Assembly (NCBI GenBank): GCA_947626485.1
Contig: CANQSG010000026.1
Location: forward strand, 1-16,312
Reading direction: 5' to 3'
DNA: 16,312 bases
Origin: an uncultured Clostridia bacterium
GTDB taxonomy: Bacteria > Bacillota > Clostridia > Oscillospirales > Acutalibacteraceae
Of this stretch, positions 1 through 8,986 are shown piece after piece. The position numbers were made by a program, and so were the translations under genes. The notes beneath the pieces were generated by a model. It was not told the DNA's origin. It did not search any database and saw only the letters and a program-made list of their open reading frames with translations. How positions within the stretch are numbered: position 1 is the first letter of the stretch; each line of letters opens with the position of its first letter.

Positions 1-551
1 GCGCCGTAGGTGCGCATGACCTCGCGGCGGAAGGGCTTCTGCTCGTAGCTGACCTTCACCATGTAGACCTTGCAGTCGAGGTCGAAATAGGCGCACGCCA
101 TCGACAGCGCGGTGCCCCACTGGCCGGCGCCCGTCTCGGTCGTGACGCCTTTTAGCCCCTGCTTTTTGGCGTAATACGCCTGGGCGATGGCGGAATTAAG
201 CTTGTGGGAGCCGCTCGTGTTGTTGCCTTCAAATTTGTAGTAAATTTTCGCCGGCGTCTGCAGCTTCTTTTCGAGGCAATAGGCGCGGACGAGGGGCGAG
301 GGGCGGTACATCCGGTAAAATTCGAGAATTTCTTCCGGGATCGGGATCTCGCGGGTCTCGTTGTCGAGCTCCTGCGCGACGAGCTCCTCACAGAACACGC
401 CGCCCAGCTCCGCCGCCGTCATGGGCTGGTGGGTGCCGGGGTTCAGCAGCGGCGCCGGCTTGTTCTTCATGTCCGCCCGGACGTTGTACCACGTTTTGGG
501 CATTTCCTGTTCGTCGAGATAGATTTTGTAGGGGATTTCTTTGCTTGCCAT
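1..551 (-). CDS. trpB: Tryptophan synthase beta-like protein, TrpB2 type (partial, N-terminal 183 codons)
   Basis: PLP-dependent beta-replacement enzyme that joins indole and serine to make tryptophan; cytosolic. The visible 183 residues have the long N-terminal segment typical of TrpB2 rather than TrpB1 (LLNPGTHQPMTAAEL near residue 35, then YRPSPLVRA near 82). The PLP-lysine motif SGSHKLNSA follows, with Lys117, then TETGAGQWGTAL at 138-149. The start ATG at 551 is preceded by AAGGAAGGAG. The gene runs off the left edge, so the C-terminal half is unseen. A tryptophan T-box directly upstream supports a role in tryptophan supply. No trpA is visible. TrpB2 enzymes are often encoded away from trpA and may act alone to salvage indole; that role here is inference. 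Family call is firm; the TrpB2 subclass is likely. Confidence 0.93.
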   Translation of the reverse strand, partial: MASKEIPYKIYLDEQEMPKTWYNVRADMKNKPAPLLNPGTHQPMTAAELGGVFCEELVAQELDNETREIPIPEEILEFYRMYRPSPLVRAYCLEKKLQTPAKIYYKFEGNNTSGSHKLNSAIAQAYYAKKQGLKGVTTETGAGQWGTALSMACAYFDLDCKVYMVKVSYEQKPFRREVMRTYG

Positions 552-574
552 GGGGTTGCGCTCCTTCCTTATGC

Positions 575-858
575 GGGACAGGACAAAAAAATCCCGTCCC
601 AGTTTGTTTGCTGGGACAGGATCGGTCGGTCCTGCGGTGCCACCCGGCTTGGCGCGGTATGCGCCCACTTTGTGCGCGGAAGATCCGCGCAGGCGCTGCT
701 GACGGAGCGCCGCTCCGGCTTGCATACTCGGGCGAAAATTCGCCTTTTCCGCGCGCCCTCGGAAGCCCATTCGCGACCCGCTTGCCTCACCGCGTTTCCA
801 TCGTCGGCGGCTCTCTTGAGAGGCGACGGCGGGCGTTACTCACACTTCTTCATCGGTT
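575..858 (-). promoter_or_regulatory. T-box riboswitch leader, tryptophan-specific
   Basis: The leader RNA of the downstream trpB2-type gene. The T-box proper reads AAGCCGGGTGGCACCGCAGG (650 down to 631), close to the family consensus. Upstream is an AGAGAG motif (near 820) and a Stem I-like region. Its specifier loop reads GAATGGGC, giving codon TGG (769-767) for uncharged tRNA-Trp. The 3' end of the T-box (CAGGA) can pair with TCCTG just downstream to form the antiterminator, which competes with the terminator at 585-620. Known mechanism: uncharged tRNA-Trp stabilises the antiterminator and turns the gene on. The specifier fits the product of the regulated gene exactly. Confidence 0.93.
585..620 (-). 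terminator. T-box-controlled intrinsic terminator
   Basis: On the minus strand CCTGTCCCAG (620-611), an 8-nt loop and CTGGGACGGG (602-593) form a 10-bp stem with one G-U pair. It is followed by seven T residues (591-585). The 5' arm overlaps the sequence needed by the antiterminator, as in a transcriptional T-box switch. Confidence 0.92.
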
Positions 859-864
859 TCTTTC

Positions 865-893
865 AGTTTACCCCTTTTTTGCGAAAATGTCAA
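865..893 (-). promoter_or_regulatory. Promoter of the T-box/trpB2 transcript
   Basis: On the minus strand there is a perfect -35 TTGACA (893-888), a 17-bp spacer and -10 TAAACT (870-865). This puts transcription start near 858, at the head of the T-box leader. The -35 lies just downstream of the ATP synthase operon terminator, so this gene is a separate transcription unit. Confidence 0.85.
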
Positions 894-914
894 CAAAAAA
901 TTTTTCCGCCCCGC

Positions 915-956
915 AAAAAAACGCCCGCCGTCCGACAAAAATGCGGCGGCGGGCGG
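915..956 (-). terminator. Intrinsic terminator of the ATP synthase operon
   Basis: On the minus strand CCGCCCGCCGCCG pairs with CGGACGGCGGGCG around a short AT-rich loop (roughly 936-942), followed by seven T residues (921-915). It lies 25 bp after the atpC stop codon. Confidence 0.92.
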
Positions 957-981
957 AAAGGCGTTTGATTTCCCGGTTTTC

Positions 982-1395
982 CTAAGAAAGGCTGTTGTAA
1001 TTCTTGACCCGCAGGCGGTTGATGGCGCGCGCCATGCGGGCCTGCGCGGCGTTGTAATCGCGGATGCTTTTCTTCTGCAAAATGGCTTCCTTGGCCTGCT
1101 CGGCGGCTTCGCGGGCGCGGTTTTCGTCGATCTCCTCGGGGCGCTCGACCGTGTCGACCAGCAGCAGAACGTGGTTGTTTTCGATCTTGGCGACCCCGGC
1201 GGAAACGGCGGCGATGTGCTCGGTGCCGTCGGGCAGCGTCGCCCGCAGCATGCCGGGAATGATGGCGGCGATCATGTTGCAGTGCATCGCCTGCACGCCG
1301 TACTGCCCCTGCGTCGTCGGGAAGACGAGGGAGACGCAGTCCCCTTCGTAAAAGGGCTTTTCGGCGGCCAGCACCGTCAGACGGAAGGTGTTCAC
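982..1395 (-). CDS. atpC: F-type ATP synthase epsilon subunit
   Basis: Subunit of the F1 central stalk that couples the rotor to the c-ring and can inhibit ATP hydrolysis through its C-terminal helices. At 137 residues it has the usual length. The N-terminal beta-sandwich begins FRLTVLAAEKPFYEGD, followed by the family pattern TTQGQYGVQAMHCNMIAAIIPG (split here as TTQGQYGVQ and the rest). The C-terminal part (about 85-130) is a charged helical hairpin. The ATG overlaps the atpD stop by 4 bp (ATGA type), so the two genes are translationally coupled. It is the last gene of the operon; a strong terminator follows. Confidence 0.95.
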   Translation of the reverse strand: MNTFRLTVLAAEKPFYEGDCVSLVFPTTQGQYGVQAMHCNMIAAIIPGMLRATLPDGTEHIAAVSAGVAKIENNHVLLLVDTVERPEEIDENRAREAAEQAKEAILQKKSIRDYNAAQARMARAINRLRVKNYNSLS

Positions 1396-2792
1396 GCCGG
1401 CTCACCGGCTTTCAGCTCTTCGGCCTTGGCGACGACGTCGTCGATCGTCCCGACGTTGTAGAACGCCGCCTCGGGGTAGGCGTCCATCTCGCCGTCGAGA
1501 ATGGCGCGGAAGCCGCGCAGCGTCTCTTTCAGCGGGACGTAAATGCCGGGCACGCCGGTGAACTTTTCGGCGACGTGGGTCGGCTGGGACAAAAAGCGCT
1601 GGATGCGGCGGGCGCGGGCGACGACCAGCTTGTCTTCCTCGCCGAGCTCCTCGATGCCGAGAATGGCGATGATGTCCTGCAACTCGCTGTATTTCTGCAA
1701 GATCTCCTGCACGCGGCGCGCCGTCTCATAGTGCGCCTTGCCGAGCACGTTGGGTTCGAGAATGCGGGAGGTCGATTCGAGCGGGTCGACGGCGGGGTAA
1801 ATGCCCTGCTCCGCGATCTTGCGGCTGAGCACCGTCGTCGCGTCGAGGTGGGAAAAGGTGGTCGCCGGGGCGGGGTCGGTCAGGTCGTCGGCCGGGACGT
1901 AGACCGCCTGCACCGAGGTGACCGAGCCGTGCCGGGTCGAGGTGATGCGCTCCTGCAGGGTGCCCATCTCCTCGGCGAGGGTCGGCTGATAGCCGACGGC
2001 GGAGGGCATTCTGCCGAGCAGGGTCGAGACCTCGCTGCCCGCCTGCACGAAGCGGAAGATGTTGTCGATAAAGAGCAGCACGTCCTTGTTCTGCCGGTCG
2101 CGGAAATATTCCGCCATCGTCAGCCCCGAAAGGGCGACGCGCATGCGCACGCCGGGCGATTCGTTCATCTGGCCGAAGACCAGCGCCGTCTTGTCGAGCA
2201 CGCCGCTCTCTCGCATCTCTTTCCAAAGGTCGTTGCCCTCGCGGGAGCGCTCGCCGACGCCGGTGAAGATCGAATAGCCGCCGTGCTCCATCGCGACGTT
2301 GTGGATGAGCTCCTGGATCAGCACCGTTTTGCCGACGCCGGCGCCGCCGAACAGGCCGATCTTGCCGCCCTTCGGATAGGGTTCGAGCAGGTCGATGACC
2401 TTGATGCCGGTCTCCAAAATTTCGACCGCGGGGCTCTGCTCGTCAAAGGCGGGGGCGGCGTGGTGAATGTCCCAGCGCGGGGCGCGGTCGTCGATGGGGG
2501 CGCCGCCGTCGATGGGTTCGCCGAGCACGTTGAACATCCGCCCGAGCGTCACGTCGCCGACCGGGACGCGGATGCTGCCCCCCGTCGCCGTGACGTCCAT
2601 GCCGCGGGACAGGCCCTCGCTACCGGCGAGCATGATGCAGCGGACAACGCCGCCGCCGGTGTGCTGCGCGACCTCCATGACGCGGGTCTGCCCGTCGACG
2701 GAAACGGTCAGCGCCTCCCGAAGCTTCGGGATCGAATCGGCAAAGACCACGTCGACGACGGAGCCGGAGACCTGTACGATTTTTCCTGTCAT
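1392..2792 (-). CDS. atpD: F-type ATP synthase beta subunit
   Basis: Catalytic subunit of F1, peripheral on the cytoplasmic face of the membrane. The 466 residues are normal for the family. The Walker A motif GGAGVGKT is at 149-156 and the catalytic-site GERSREGNDLW motif lies near 180. FIDNIFRF contains the Walker B aspartate. The C-terminal lever region reads ELGEEDK where E. coli has DELSEED. Its ATG overlaps the atpG stop by 4 bp and its stop overlaps the atpC start by 4 bp, so the order alpha-gamma-beta-epsilon is the standard one. Nothing unusual was seen. Confidence 0.98.
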   Translation of the reverse strand: MTGKIVQVSGSVVDVVFADSIPKLREALTVSVDGQTRVMEVAQHTGGGVVRCIMLAGSEGLSRGMDVTATGGSIRVPVGDVTLGRMFNVLGEPIDGGAPIDDRAPRWDIHHAAPAFDEQSPAVEILETGIKVIDLLEPYPKGGKIGLFGGAGVGKTVLIQELIHNVAMEHGGYSIFTGVGERSREGNDLWKEMRESGVLDKTALVFGQMNESPGVRMRVALSGLTMAEYFRDRQNKDVLLFIDNIFRFVQAGSEVSTLLGRMPSAVGYQPTLAEEMGTLQERITSTRHGSVTSVQAVYVPADDLTDPAPATTFSHLDATTVLSRKIAEQGIYPAVDPLESTSRILEPNVLGKAHYETARRVQEILQKYSELQDIIAILGIEELGEEDKLVVARARRIQRFLSQPTHVAEKFTGVPGIYVPLKETLRGFRAILDGEMDAYPEAAFYNVGTIDDVVAKAEELKAGEPA

Positions 2793-3709
2793 GCGTTACC
2801 CACGCCTTTCTTCCGCTTTTCCGCGTTTTGTTTCATGCTTTTCGCGCCCGACGAGACCTCGGTGATCTCCTGCGTGATGGCGCTCTGCCGAATGTGGTTG
2901 TATTCCACCGAAAGCGCGTCGAGCAGCTCCTGCGCGTTGCGGTTGGCGGCGTCCATCGCGTTCATGCGCGAATTCTGCTCGCTGCAAAAGCTGTCGATCA
3001 GGGCGCTGTAAATAAAGCCCGTCACATAGCTCGGGACGATGTTGTCGAGTACCTGCTCCATCGAGGGCAGGAATTCAAAGGGGGTGCGAACCTCCGGCTC
3101 GGCGTTGTCCGGCGCCATAAACTGCGCCCGGTGGAAGGGCAGCAGCCGGGTCACCTTCGCCTGCGATTCCATCGCGCTGCGCATATCGGTGTAGACGATG
3201 AAGAGCTTGACGATCTCGCCGCGGTCGAAGAGGTCGAGCAGCAGCGAGGCGATCTGCCGCGCGCGGTGCATCGAGGGGTTCTGCGCCGTGTAGAGAAAGC
3301 TCTGCTCGATGGGGACGCCGTGCGCCGTGAAGAAATGGCGGCCGTACTCCCCCACGACGAAGAGCTTCGGGTCCTCATGGGTCGACATCTGGCGCATCGC
3401 CTCTTTGAGGACGTTCTGGTTGTAGGCGCCGGCGAGGCCCTTGTCCGCCGTGATGACGAGATAGCCGTAGGAGCCGGGCAGCTCGTGCTCGCCGGTCGGC
3501 GGGTAGAAATACCGGTTGTCGACGTTCTCCGAGGTGCGGAAAATGCGCTTGATCTCGGCCTGCAACGCGTCGAAATAGGGGCGGGTCTGGTCGAGCTCGC
3601 TCTTGACCTTGCGCAGCTTGGTCGAGGCGATCAGATACATCGCGTTGGTGATTTTTTTCGTGTCCCGCACGCTGTTGATGCGGTTCTTGATTTCCTTCGT
3701 GGTCGCCAT
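2789..3709 (-). CDS. atpG: F-type ATP synthase gamma subunit
   Basis: Central rotor shaft of F1. The N-terminal helix has the conserved pattern KEIKNRINSVRDTKKITNAM. The C-terminal helix has ANRNAQELLDALSVEYNHIR then QSAITQEITEVSSGA, which matches the family end. The protein continues about 17 residues past the usual end with a strongly basic tail (KSMKQNAEKRKKGVGNA), making 306 residues against roughly 280-295 typically. The gene sits 12 bp after atpA and overlaps atpD by 4 bp. The family call is certain; whether the tail matters is unknown. Confidence 0.97.
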   Translation of the reverse strand: MATTKEIKNRINSVRDTKKITNAMYLIASTKLRKVKSELDQTRPYFDALQAEIKRIFRTSENVDNRYFYPPTGEHELPGSYGYLVITADKGLAGAYNQNVLKEAMRQMSTHEDPKLFVVGEYGRHFFTAHGVPIEQSFLYTAQNPSMHRARQIASLLLDLFDRGEIVKLFIVYTDMRSAMESQAKVTRLLPFHRAQFMAPDNAEPEVRTPFEFLPSMEQVLDNIVPSYVTGFIYSALIDSFCSEQNSRMNAMDAANRNAQELLDALSVEYNHIRQSAITQEITEVSSGAKSMKQNAEKRKKGVGNA

Positions 3710-3721
3710 GGCGTTTCCCCT

Positions 3722-5450
<1,729 letters not shown>

Positions 5451-5458
<8 letters not shown>

Positions 5459-5939
5459 CCGATTCGCCTCTTTCCGCCGTGTCGAGGAAGCGGTCGTAGG
5501 CCTGCGCGGTCGTGTCCGAGGTCACTAACTTTTCCGCGGCTTCCGCCACAAGGCCGGTGATCTCGTGCCGGGCTTCCTGCAGCATTTTCGTCCGGTCGGC
5601 TTCGATCGAGGCGTGGGCGTCTTCGATCAGCTTTTTGGCCTGCTCCTCCGTGCGGTGCCGGTGCAGCTCCGAGGCCTCCTCGAGCTCGGCGAAGGCCGCC
5701 TTCTTGCGGTCGGCGATCTCGGCGTCGGCGGCGGCGAGCTTCTCGGCGTAGGCGTCCCGGCTCTGCTGAGCTTCGGCGAGCGCCTGCTTGGCCTGCGCGT
5801 CGAGCGTTTCATAATATTCCGCCCGCTTCGCCATGAATTTCCGCACCGGCTTATACAGCAGGAAATAGAGGATGGCAAAGAGCAGGACGAAGTTGAGTAA
5901 ATGCAACAGGATCTGTTGCCAGTCGATATTCAGCGGCAT
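5451..5939 (-). CDS. atpF: F-type ATP synthase b subunit
   Basis: Peripheral stalk (stator) subunit anchoring F1 to the membrane. One N-terminal transmembrane helix (about residues 8-27, LLHLLNFVLLFAILYFLLYK) is followed by a long Ala/Glu/Arg/Lys-rich amphipathic helix to the end. The length of 162 residues is normal. There is no extra domain at the C-terminus, so the missing delta N-terminal domain is not hidden here, unlike the mycobacterial b-delta fusion. The gene lies 32 bp after atpE and overlaps atpA by 8 bp. Confidence 0.95.
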
Positions 5940-5971
5940 AGCGCTACCCGCCTTTCTTCAGAGTACGAGGG

Positions 5972-6361
5972 TCACAGGACGAAGATGACCAGAATGGCGA
6001 CGACGAGCGCGTAGATGATCGCGGTCTCGACAAAGACCAGACCGAGCATCAGCGTCGTGCGGATCTTGCCCTCGGCTTCGGGCTGGCGGGCGATGCCGTC
6101 GACCGATTTCGCGATCGACATGCCCATGCCGATCGCGCCGCCCGCGGCGGCGAGCCCGACGGCGATCGCGGCTGCCATGGCCTTGCTGCCGACGGCGTTG
6201 TCGGCGGCGGGCTCGGTCGTTTCGACGAGGGCTTCGCCCGTCGTCTCGGCGATCGGCGCGGCGTCGGACGAGGCGACGGCGAGCACCGGAAGGGCGACGG
6301 CGAGCAGGACGATGACAAACAGCAGGGTGATGCCGAAGGTTTTCAGCGTTTTGACTTTCAT
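5972..6361 (-). CDS. atpE: F-type ATP synthase c subunit with N-terminal hydrophobic leader
   Basis: Proteolipid of the rotor ring. The two-helix hairpin occupies about residues 58-129: glycine-rich helix 1, the polar loop ARQPEAEGK at 91-99, and helix 2 with the ion-carrying Glu112 (FVETAIIYALV). At 129 residues it is much longer than the usual 70-90. The extra ~55 N-terminal residues are a basic start, a hydrophobic stretch (about 10-30) ending in a signal-peptidase-like AVA-S, then an acidic Ala/Thr/Glu/Pro linker. Compared with the Ilyobacter Na+ c-ring, the Gln32 position is Met79, while hydroxyls are present at the Ser66 (Thr113) and Tyr70 (Tyr117) positions. It lies 19 bp after atpB. 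Family call is certain; ion specificity is unresolved. Confidence 0.95.
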   Translation of the reverse strand: MKVKTLKTFGITLLFVIVLLAVALPVLAVASSDAAPIAETTGEALVETTEPAADNAVGSKAMAAAIAVGLAAAGGAIGMGMSIAKSVDGIARQPEAEGKIRTTLMLGLVFVETAIIYALVVAILVIFVL

Positions 6362-6380
6362 AAAGCGGTTCCTCCTTGGA

Positions 6381-7217
6381 TTAGTGGGCTTTCTGCGTTT
6401 TCTGCGTTTTTTGCTTTTTCAAAACCGGCTCGGAGACCTCGCCGTAGAACAGGGAAGTGAGCATCGTCAGGACGTAGGCCTGAATCAACGCATGCAGCAG
6501 GGTGAAGAGCACGTCGACGAGGATCGGCAGGCCGTAACTCAGCTGCATATAATGGTAGACGAGCTCGGTGACGAGGGCGCCGCTCAGCAGGGCGCCGAAG
6601 ATACGGAAGCTCATCGAGATGGGCAGGGAAAATTCCTTCAGGGTGCGGCCGACGCCGCGCAGCCCGTTCGAGACGATGCCACCCGAGAGGATGACGAGGT
6701 AGGACAGGCAGCCGAGCATGATGGCGCCGTTGATGTCCGAAAGGGGCGCCGGCAGGGCGACCGACGCGCCCGTGACCGTGACGGCCTGAAACCCGAAGAG
6801 CTCAAGCAGGGTGCTGACGAAGATGTAGGAGCCGGCCGTGAAGAGGTAAGCGCCGAGGAAGCGGTTGCGGTGGGGGCTGTTGGTCTTCGCGAGGTTGTCG
6901 AAGAAGCCGACCGCCGTCTCGAGCAACAGTTGCAGCTTGCCCGGCACGATCTTAAAGCGCGGAATGACGAAGATCCGCATACACAGCGCGAAGACGAGGA
7001 AAACGGCCGTGACGGAAAAAGCGGCGATCAGGCCGGGGTTGACGTCGAGCAGGCCGAAGAGCGAAATGCGGTCGTCGTCGTGCAGGACGGCGTTGCGCAT
7101 CTGCTCGCGGATGTCGGCGTGGGCGCCGGGCGGTTTGACTAAAACGGAGCCGACGAACAGCAGCACCGTCACCACCGCGAGCAGGACGATGGCGACCGCC
7201 CGTTTTTTCGATTTCAT
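6381..7217 (-). CDS. atpB: F-type ATP synthase a subunit
   Basis: Integral membrane stator subunit that forms the ion half-channels. It has 278 residues and several transmembrane segments. The essential arginine is in SFRIFGALLSG (Arg205, matching E. coli Arg210 in LRLFGN), and the conserved last helix pattern is LIQAYVLTMLTSLFYGEVSE. The C-terminus ends in a short lysine/glutamine repeat (KKQKTQKTQKAH) encoded by a near-tandem 9-bp DNA repeat. The ATG at 7217 follows GAGGAGG. This is the first gene of the operon; no atpI is visible upstream. Confidence 0.96.
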   Translation of the reverse strand: MKSKKRAVAIVLLAVVTVLLFVGSVLVKPPGAHADIREQMRNAVLHDDDRISLFGLLDVNPGLIAAFSVTAVFLVFALCMRIFVIPRFKIVPGKLQLLLETAVGFFDNLAKTNSPHRNRFLGAYLFTAGSYIFVSTLLELFGFQAVTVTGASVALPAPLSDINGAIMLGCLSYLVILSGGIVSNGLRGVGRTLKEFSLPISMSFRIFGALLSGALVTELVYHYMQLSYGLPILVDVLFTLLHALIQAYVLTMLTSLFYGEVSEPVLKKQKTQKTQKAH

Positions 7218-7235
7218 GCAAATGCCTCCTCGTTG

Positions 7236-7262
7236 AAAAAGCCAACACCCCGGGTGTTGACT
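7236..7262 (-). promoter_or_regulatory. Leader hairpin before atpB, attenuator-like
   Basis: The atp leader RNA can fold AGUCAACAC against GUGUUGGCU (9 bp, one G-U) around a 5-nt loop. A run of U residues (minus strand, 7240-7236) follows immediately. This has the shape of a weak intrinsic terminator placed just before the Shine-Dalgarno site. The same DNA is a 17-bp perfect palindrome (CAACACCC-C-GGGTGTTG), so a protein operator is the alternative reading. Confidence 0.5.
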
Positions 7263-7275
7263 TCGTGCAGACCCT

Positions 7276-7301
7276 GCCGCGCCGCCGATTGGCGGCGCGG
7301 C
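7276..7301 (-). repeat. Perfect 11-bp hairpin in the atp operon leader
   Basis: GCCGCGCCGCC (7276-7286), a 4-nt loop, and GGCGGCGCGGC (7291-7301) form a very stable stem in the atp 5' untranslated region. No T run follows on either strand, so it is not a terminator. It could stabilise the mRNA or pair alternatively with the hairpin just downstream. Confidence 0.7.
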
Positions 7302-7364
7302 AAAGGCCGTATCGTTCTCGTTTCACGCGGGCTCCGGCGCGCGGGGCTCGTCGGAATTTTCTCT

Positions 7365-7393
7365 ATTTTACCACAACCCGCCGCAAAATGCAA
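7365..7393 (-). promoter_or_regulatory. Promoter of the ATP synthase operon
   Basis: On the minus strand: -35 TTGCAT (7393-7388), a 17-bp spacer, and -10 TAAAAT (7370-7365) with a TG one base upstream of the -10 (extended -10). The predicted start near 7358 gives a ~140-nt leader containing the two hairpins. Confidence 0.8.
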
Positions 7394-7475
7394 ACAAATT
7401 CCGCACAAACTTTGCCTCTTTTTTTCCGGTCGATTTGAGAAAATCGCGGCAGTTGGCAAAAGCGGCGCGCGCCGG

Positions 7476-7504
7476 TTGCAATCCTGCCGCAGTTGTGCTA
7501 TAAT
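7476..7504 (+). promoter_or_regulatory. Promoter of trkA
   Basis: TTGCAA (7476-7481), a 17-bp spacer, and a perfect -10 TATAAT (7499-7504) with an extended TGC before it. The start would be near 7511, giving a ~50-nt leader. That leader contains a small hairpin, CGACCCG (7517-7523) with CGGGTCG (7533-7539). The atp and trkA promoters are divergent and share the 343-bp gap 7218-7560; nothing else was seen in that gap. Confidence 0.85.
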
Positions 7505-7560
7505 GACGGCAGAAATCGACCCGGCGAGCGCACGGGTCGCGGATAAGAAGGAAATGCCAG

Positions 7561-8919
7561 ATGAAAATTATCATTGTCGGCTGCGGAAAAATCGGGACGG
7601 CGATCCTCTCCAGCCTCGCCGCCGAGGGACACGACGTCGTGGCGATCGACAACCAGCCCGCCGTCGTCGACGCGATCACCGACGTTTACGACGTCATGGG
7701 CGTCACGGGCAGCGGCGCCGACTGCGACACGTTGCAGGAGGCGGGGGTCGCCGGGGCGGAGCTTTTCGTCGCCGTGACGGGCTCGGACGAGCTCAACATG
7801 CTCAGCTGCTTCATCGCCGGCAAGCTCGGCGCGTCGCACACCATCGCCCGCATCCGCAACCCCGAATACAACGACAGCTCGCTCGGCTTTCTGCGCCGCG
7901 AGCTCGGGCTTTCGATGTCCATTAACCCCGAGCGGCTCGCCGCCGTCGAGGTCCTCAACATTCTGAAATTCCCCTCGGCGGTCAAAATCGAATCCTTTTC
8001 CCACCGGAATTTCGTGATGATGGAGCTCTGGCTGCACGCCGACTCCCCCTTTGCCGGCGCGCGGCTCAGCGACCTGCGGCAGCGCTTCGGGGCGAAGTTT
8101 TTGATCTGCACCGTCCAGCGCAGCGGCGAGGTCTTCATCCCCGACGGCAGCTTCACCCTGCAGGCGGGGGATAAAATCGGCATGACCGCCATGCTCGGCG
8201 AGCTGACGAAGCTGCTGAAAAGCATGGGCATCGCCCAGAAGCGGGCGCGCGACATCCTGATCCTCGGCGGCAGCCGCACCGCCTATTACCTCGCCAAAAT
8301 GCTGGCGGCGGTGGGCAGCAACGTCAAGATCATCGAGCAGGACGCCGCCGTCTGCGAGTCGCTCTGCGAATCGCTGCCGAAGGCCGTTGTCATCCACGGC
8401 GACGGCACCGGGCAGGAGCTGCTGCTCGAGGAAGGCCTGACCGGCATGGACGCCTTTGTCGCCCTGACGGGGATGGACGAGGAGAACATTCTCCTTTCGA
8501 TCTACGCCGCCTCTCGCAACGTGCCGAAGGTCATCGCCAAGATCAACCGCGACGGCATGGCGGGGCTGGCGGAGCGCATCGGGCTCGAGACGATGGTCTC
8601 GCCCAGCCGGATCATTTCCGACGTGCTGGTGCGGTACGCCCGCGCCCTCGAAAATTCGCTCGGCAGCCCGGTCGAGACGCTCTATCAGCTGATGGACGGC
8701 GCCGCCGAGGCGCTCGAATTCATCGTCAACGGCGAATCCGACCTGACCGGCGTCCCGCTGCGCGACCTGCCGACCCGCAGCGGCATCCTGATCGCCGCCA
8801 TCTTCCGCGACCGCAAGTCCGTCCTGCCGACCGGCGAGGACGTGATCCTGCCCGGCGACCGCGTCATCGTCATCGCCAAGGGACGCCGCCTGCGCGACCT
8901 TTCGGATATTCTTGCATGA
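7561..8919 (+). CDS. trkA: Trk potassium uptake regulatory subunit TrkA
   Basis: Cytoplasmic nucleotide-binding (RCK) protein that gates the TrkH potassium channel. Its 452 residues are the normal size for a double RCK_N/RCK_C protein. The first Rossmann motif GCGKIG is at 7-12, with an acidic residue at the end of strand 2 (VAIDN). The second Rossmann unit starts near 233 (ILILGGSRTAYYLA), where the glycine pattern is degenerate. Each half is followed by an RCK_C domain ending in LQAGDKIGM and LPGDRVIVIAK. The start is preceded by AAGGAA. The partner trkH lies 67 bp downstream, with a terminator between them. Confidence 0.96.
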   Translation: MKIIIVGCGKIGTAILSSLAAEGHDVVAIDNQPAVVDAITDVYDVMGVTGSGADCDTLQEAGVAGAELFVAVTGSDELNMLSCFIAGKLGASHTIARIRNPEYNDSSLGFLRRELGLSMSINPERLAAVEVLNILKFPSAVKIESFSHRNFVMMELWLHADSPFAGARLSDLRQRFGAKFLICTVQRSGEVFIPDGSFTLQAGDKIGMTAMLGELTKLLKSMGIAQKRARDILILGGSRTAYYLAKMLAAVGSNVKIIEQDAAVCESLCESLPKAVVIHGDGTGQELLLEEGLTGMDAFVALTGMDEENILLSIYAASRNVPKVIAKINRDGMAGLAERIGLETMVSPSRIISDVLVRYARALENSLGSPVETLYQLMDGAAEALEFIVNGESDLTGVPLRDLPTRSGILIAAIFRDRKSVLPTGEDVILPGDRVIVIAKGRRLRDLSDILA

Positions 8920-8930
8920 CGCCCTGACAG

Positions 8931-8967
8931 AAAATCGGGACAAAAAAATTCCCCGATTTTCGTTTTT
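8931..8967 (+). terminator. Intrinsic terminator between trkA and trkH
   Basis: AAAATCGGG (8931-8939) and CCCGATTTT (8952-8960) form a 9-bp stem with a 12-nt loop, followed by CG and six T residues (8962-8967). It ends ~20 bp before the trkH start. trkH therefore depends on partial read-through or has its own control; I found no clear separate trkH promoter. Confidence 0.82.
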
Positions 8968-8986
8968 TGCATCGGAGAAGTGAGTT

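Noticed and set aside
1575..3011. A 478-codon plus-strand open frame opposite atpD
   Set aside because: Antisense shadow of the highly conserved beta subunit; no ribosome binding site or motifs of its own.
7352..7403. 8-bp inverted repeat CGGAATTT/AAATTCCG flanking the atp promoter, resembling a second inverton
   Set aside because: The arms are only 8 bp, there is no recombinase beside it, and switching off ATP synthase would be unlikely to be tolerated. Probably chance or a minor regulatory palindrome.
7505..7560. Cyclic-di-AMP (ydaO-type) riboswitch upstream of trkA
   Set aside because: The promoter leaves a leader of only about 50 nt with one small hairpin, too short for that riboswitch class.
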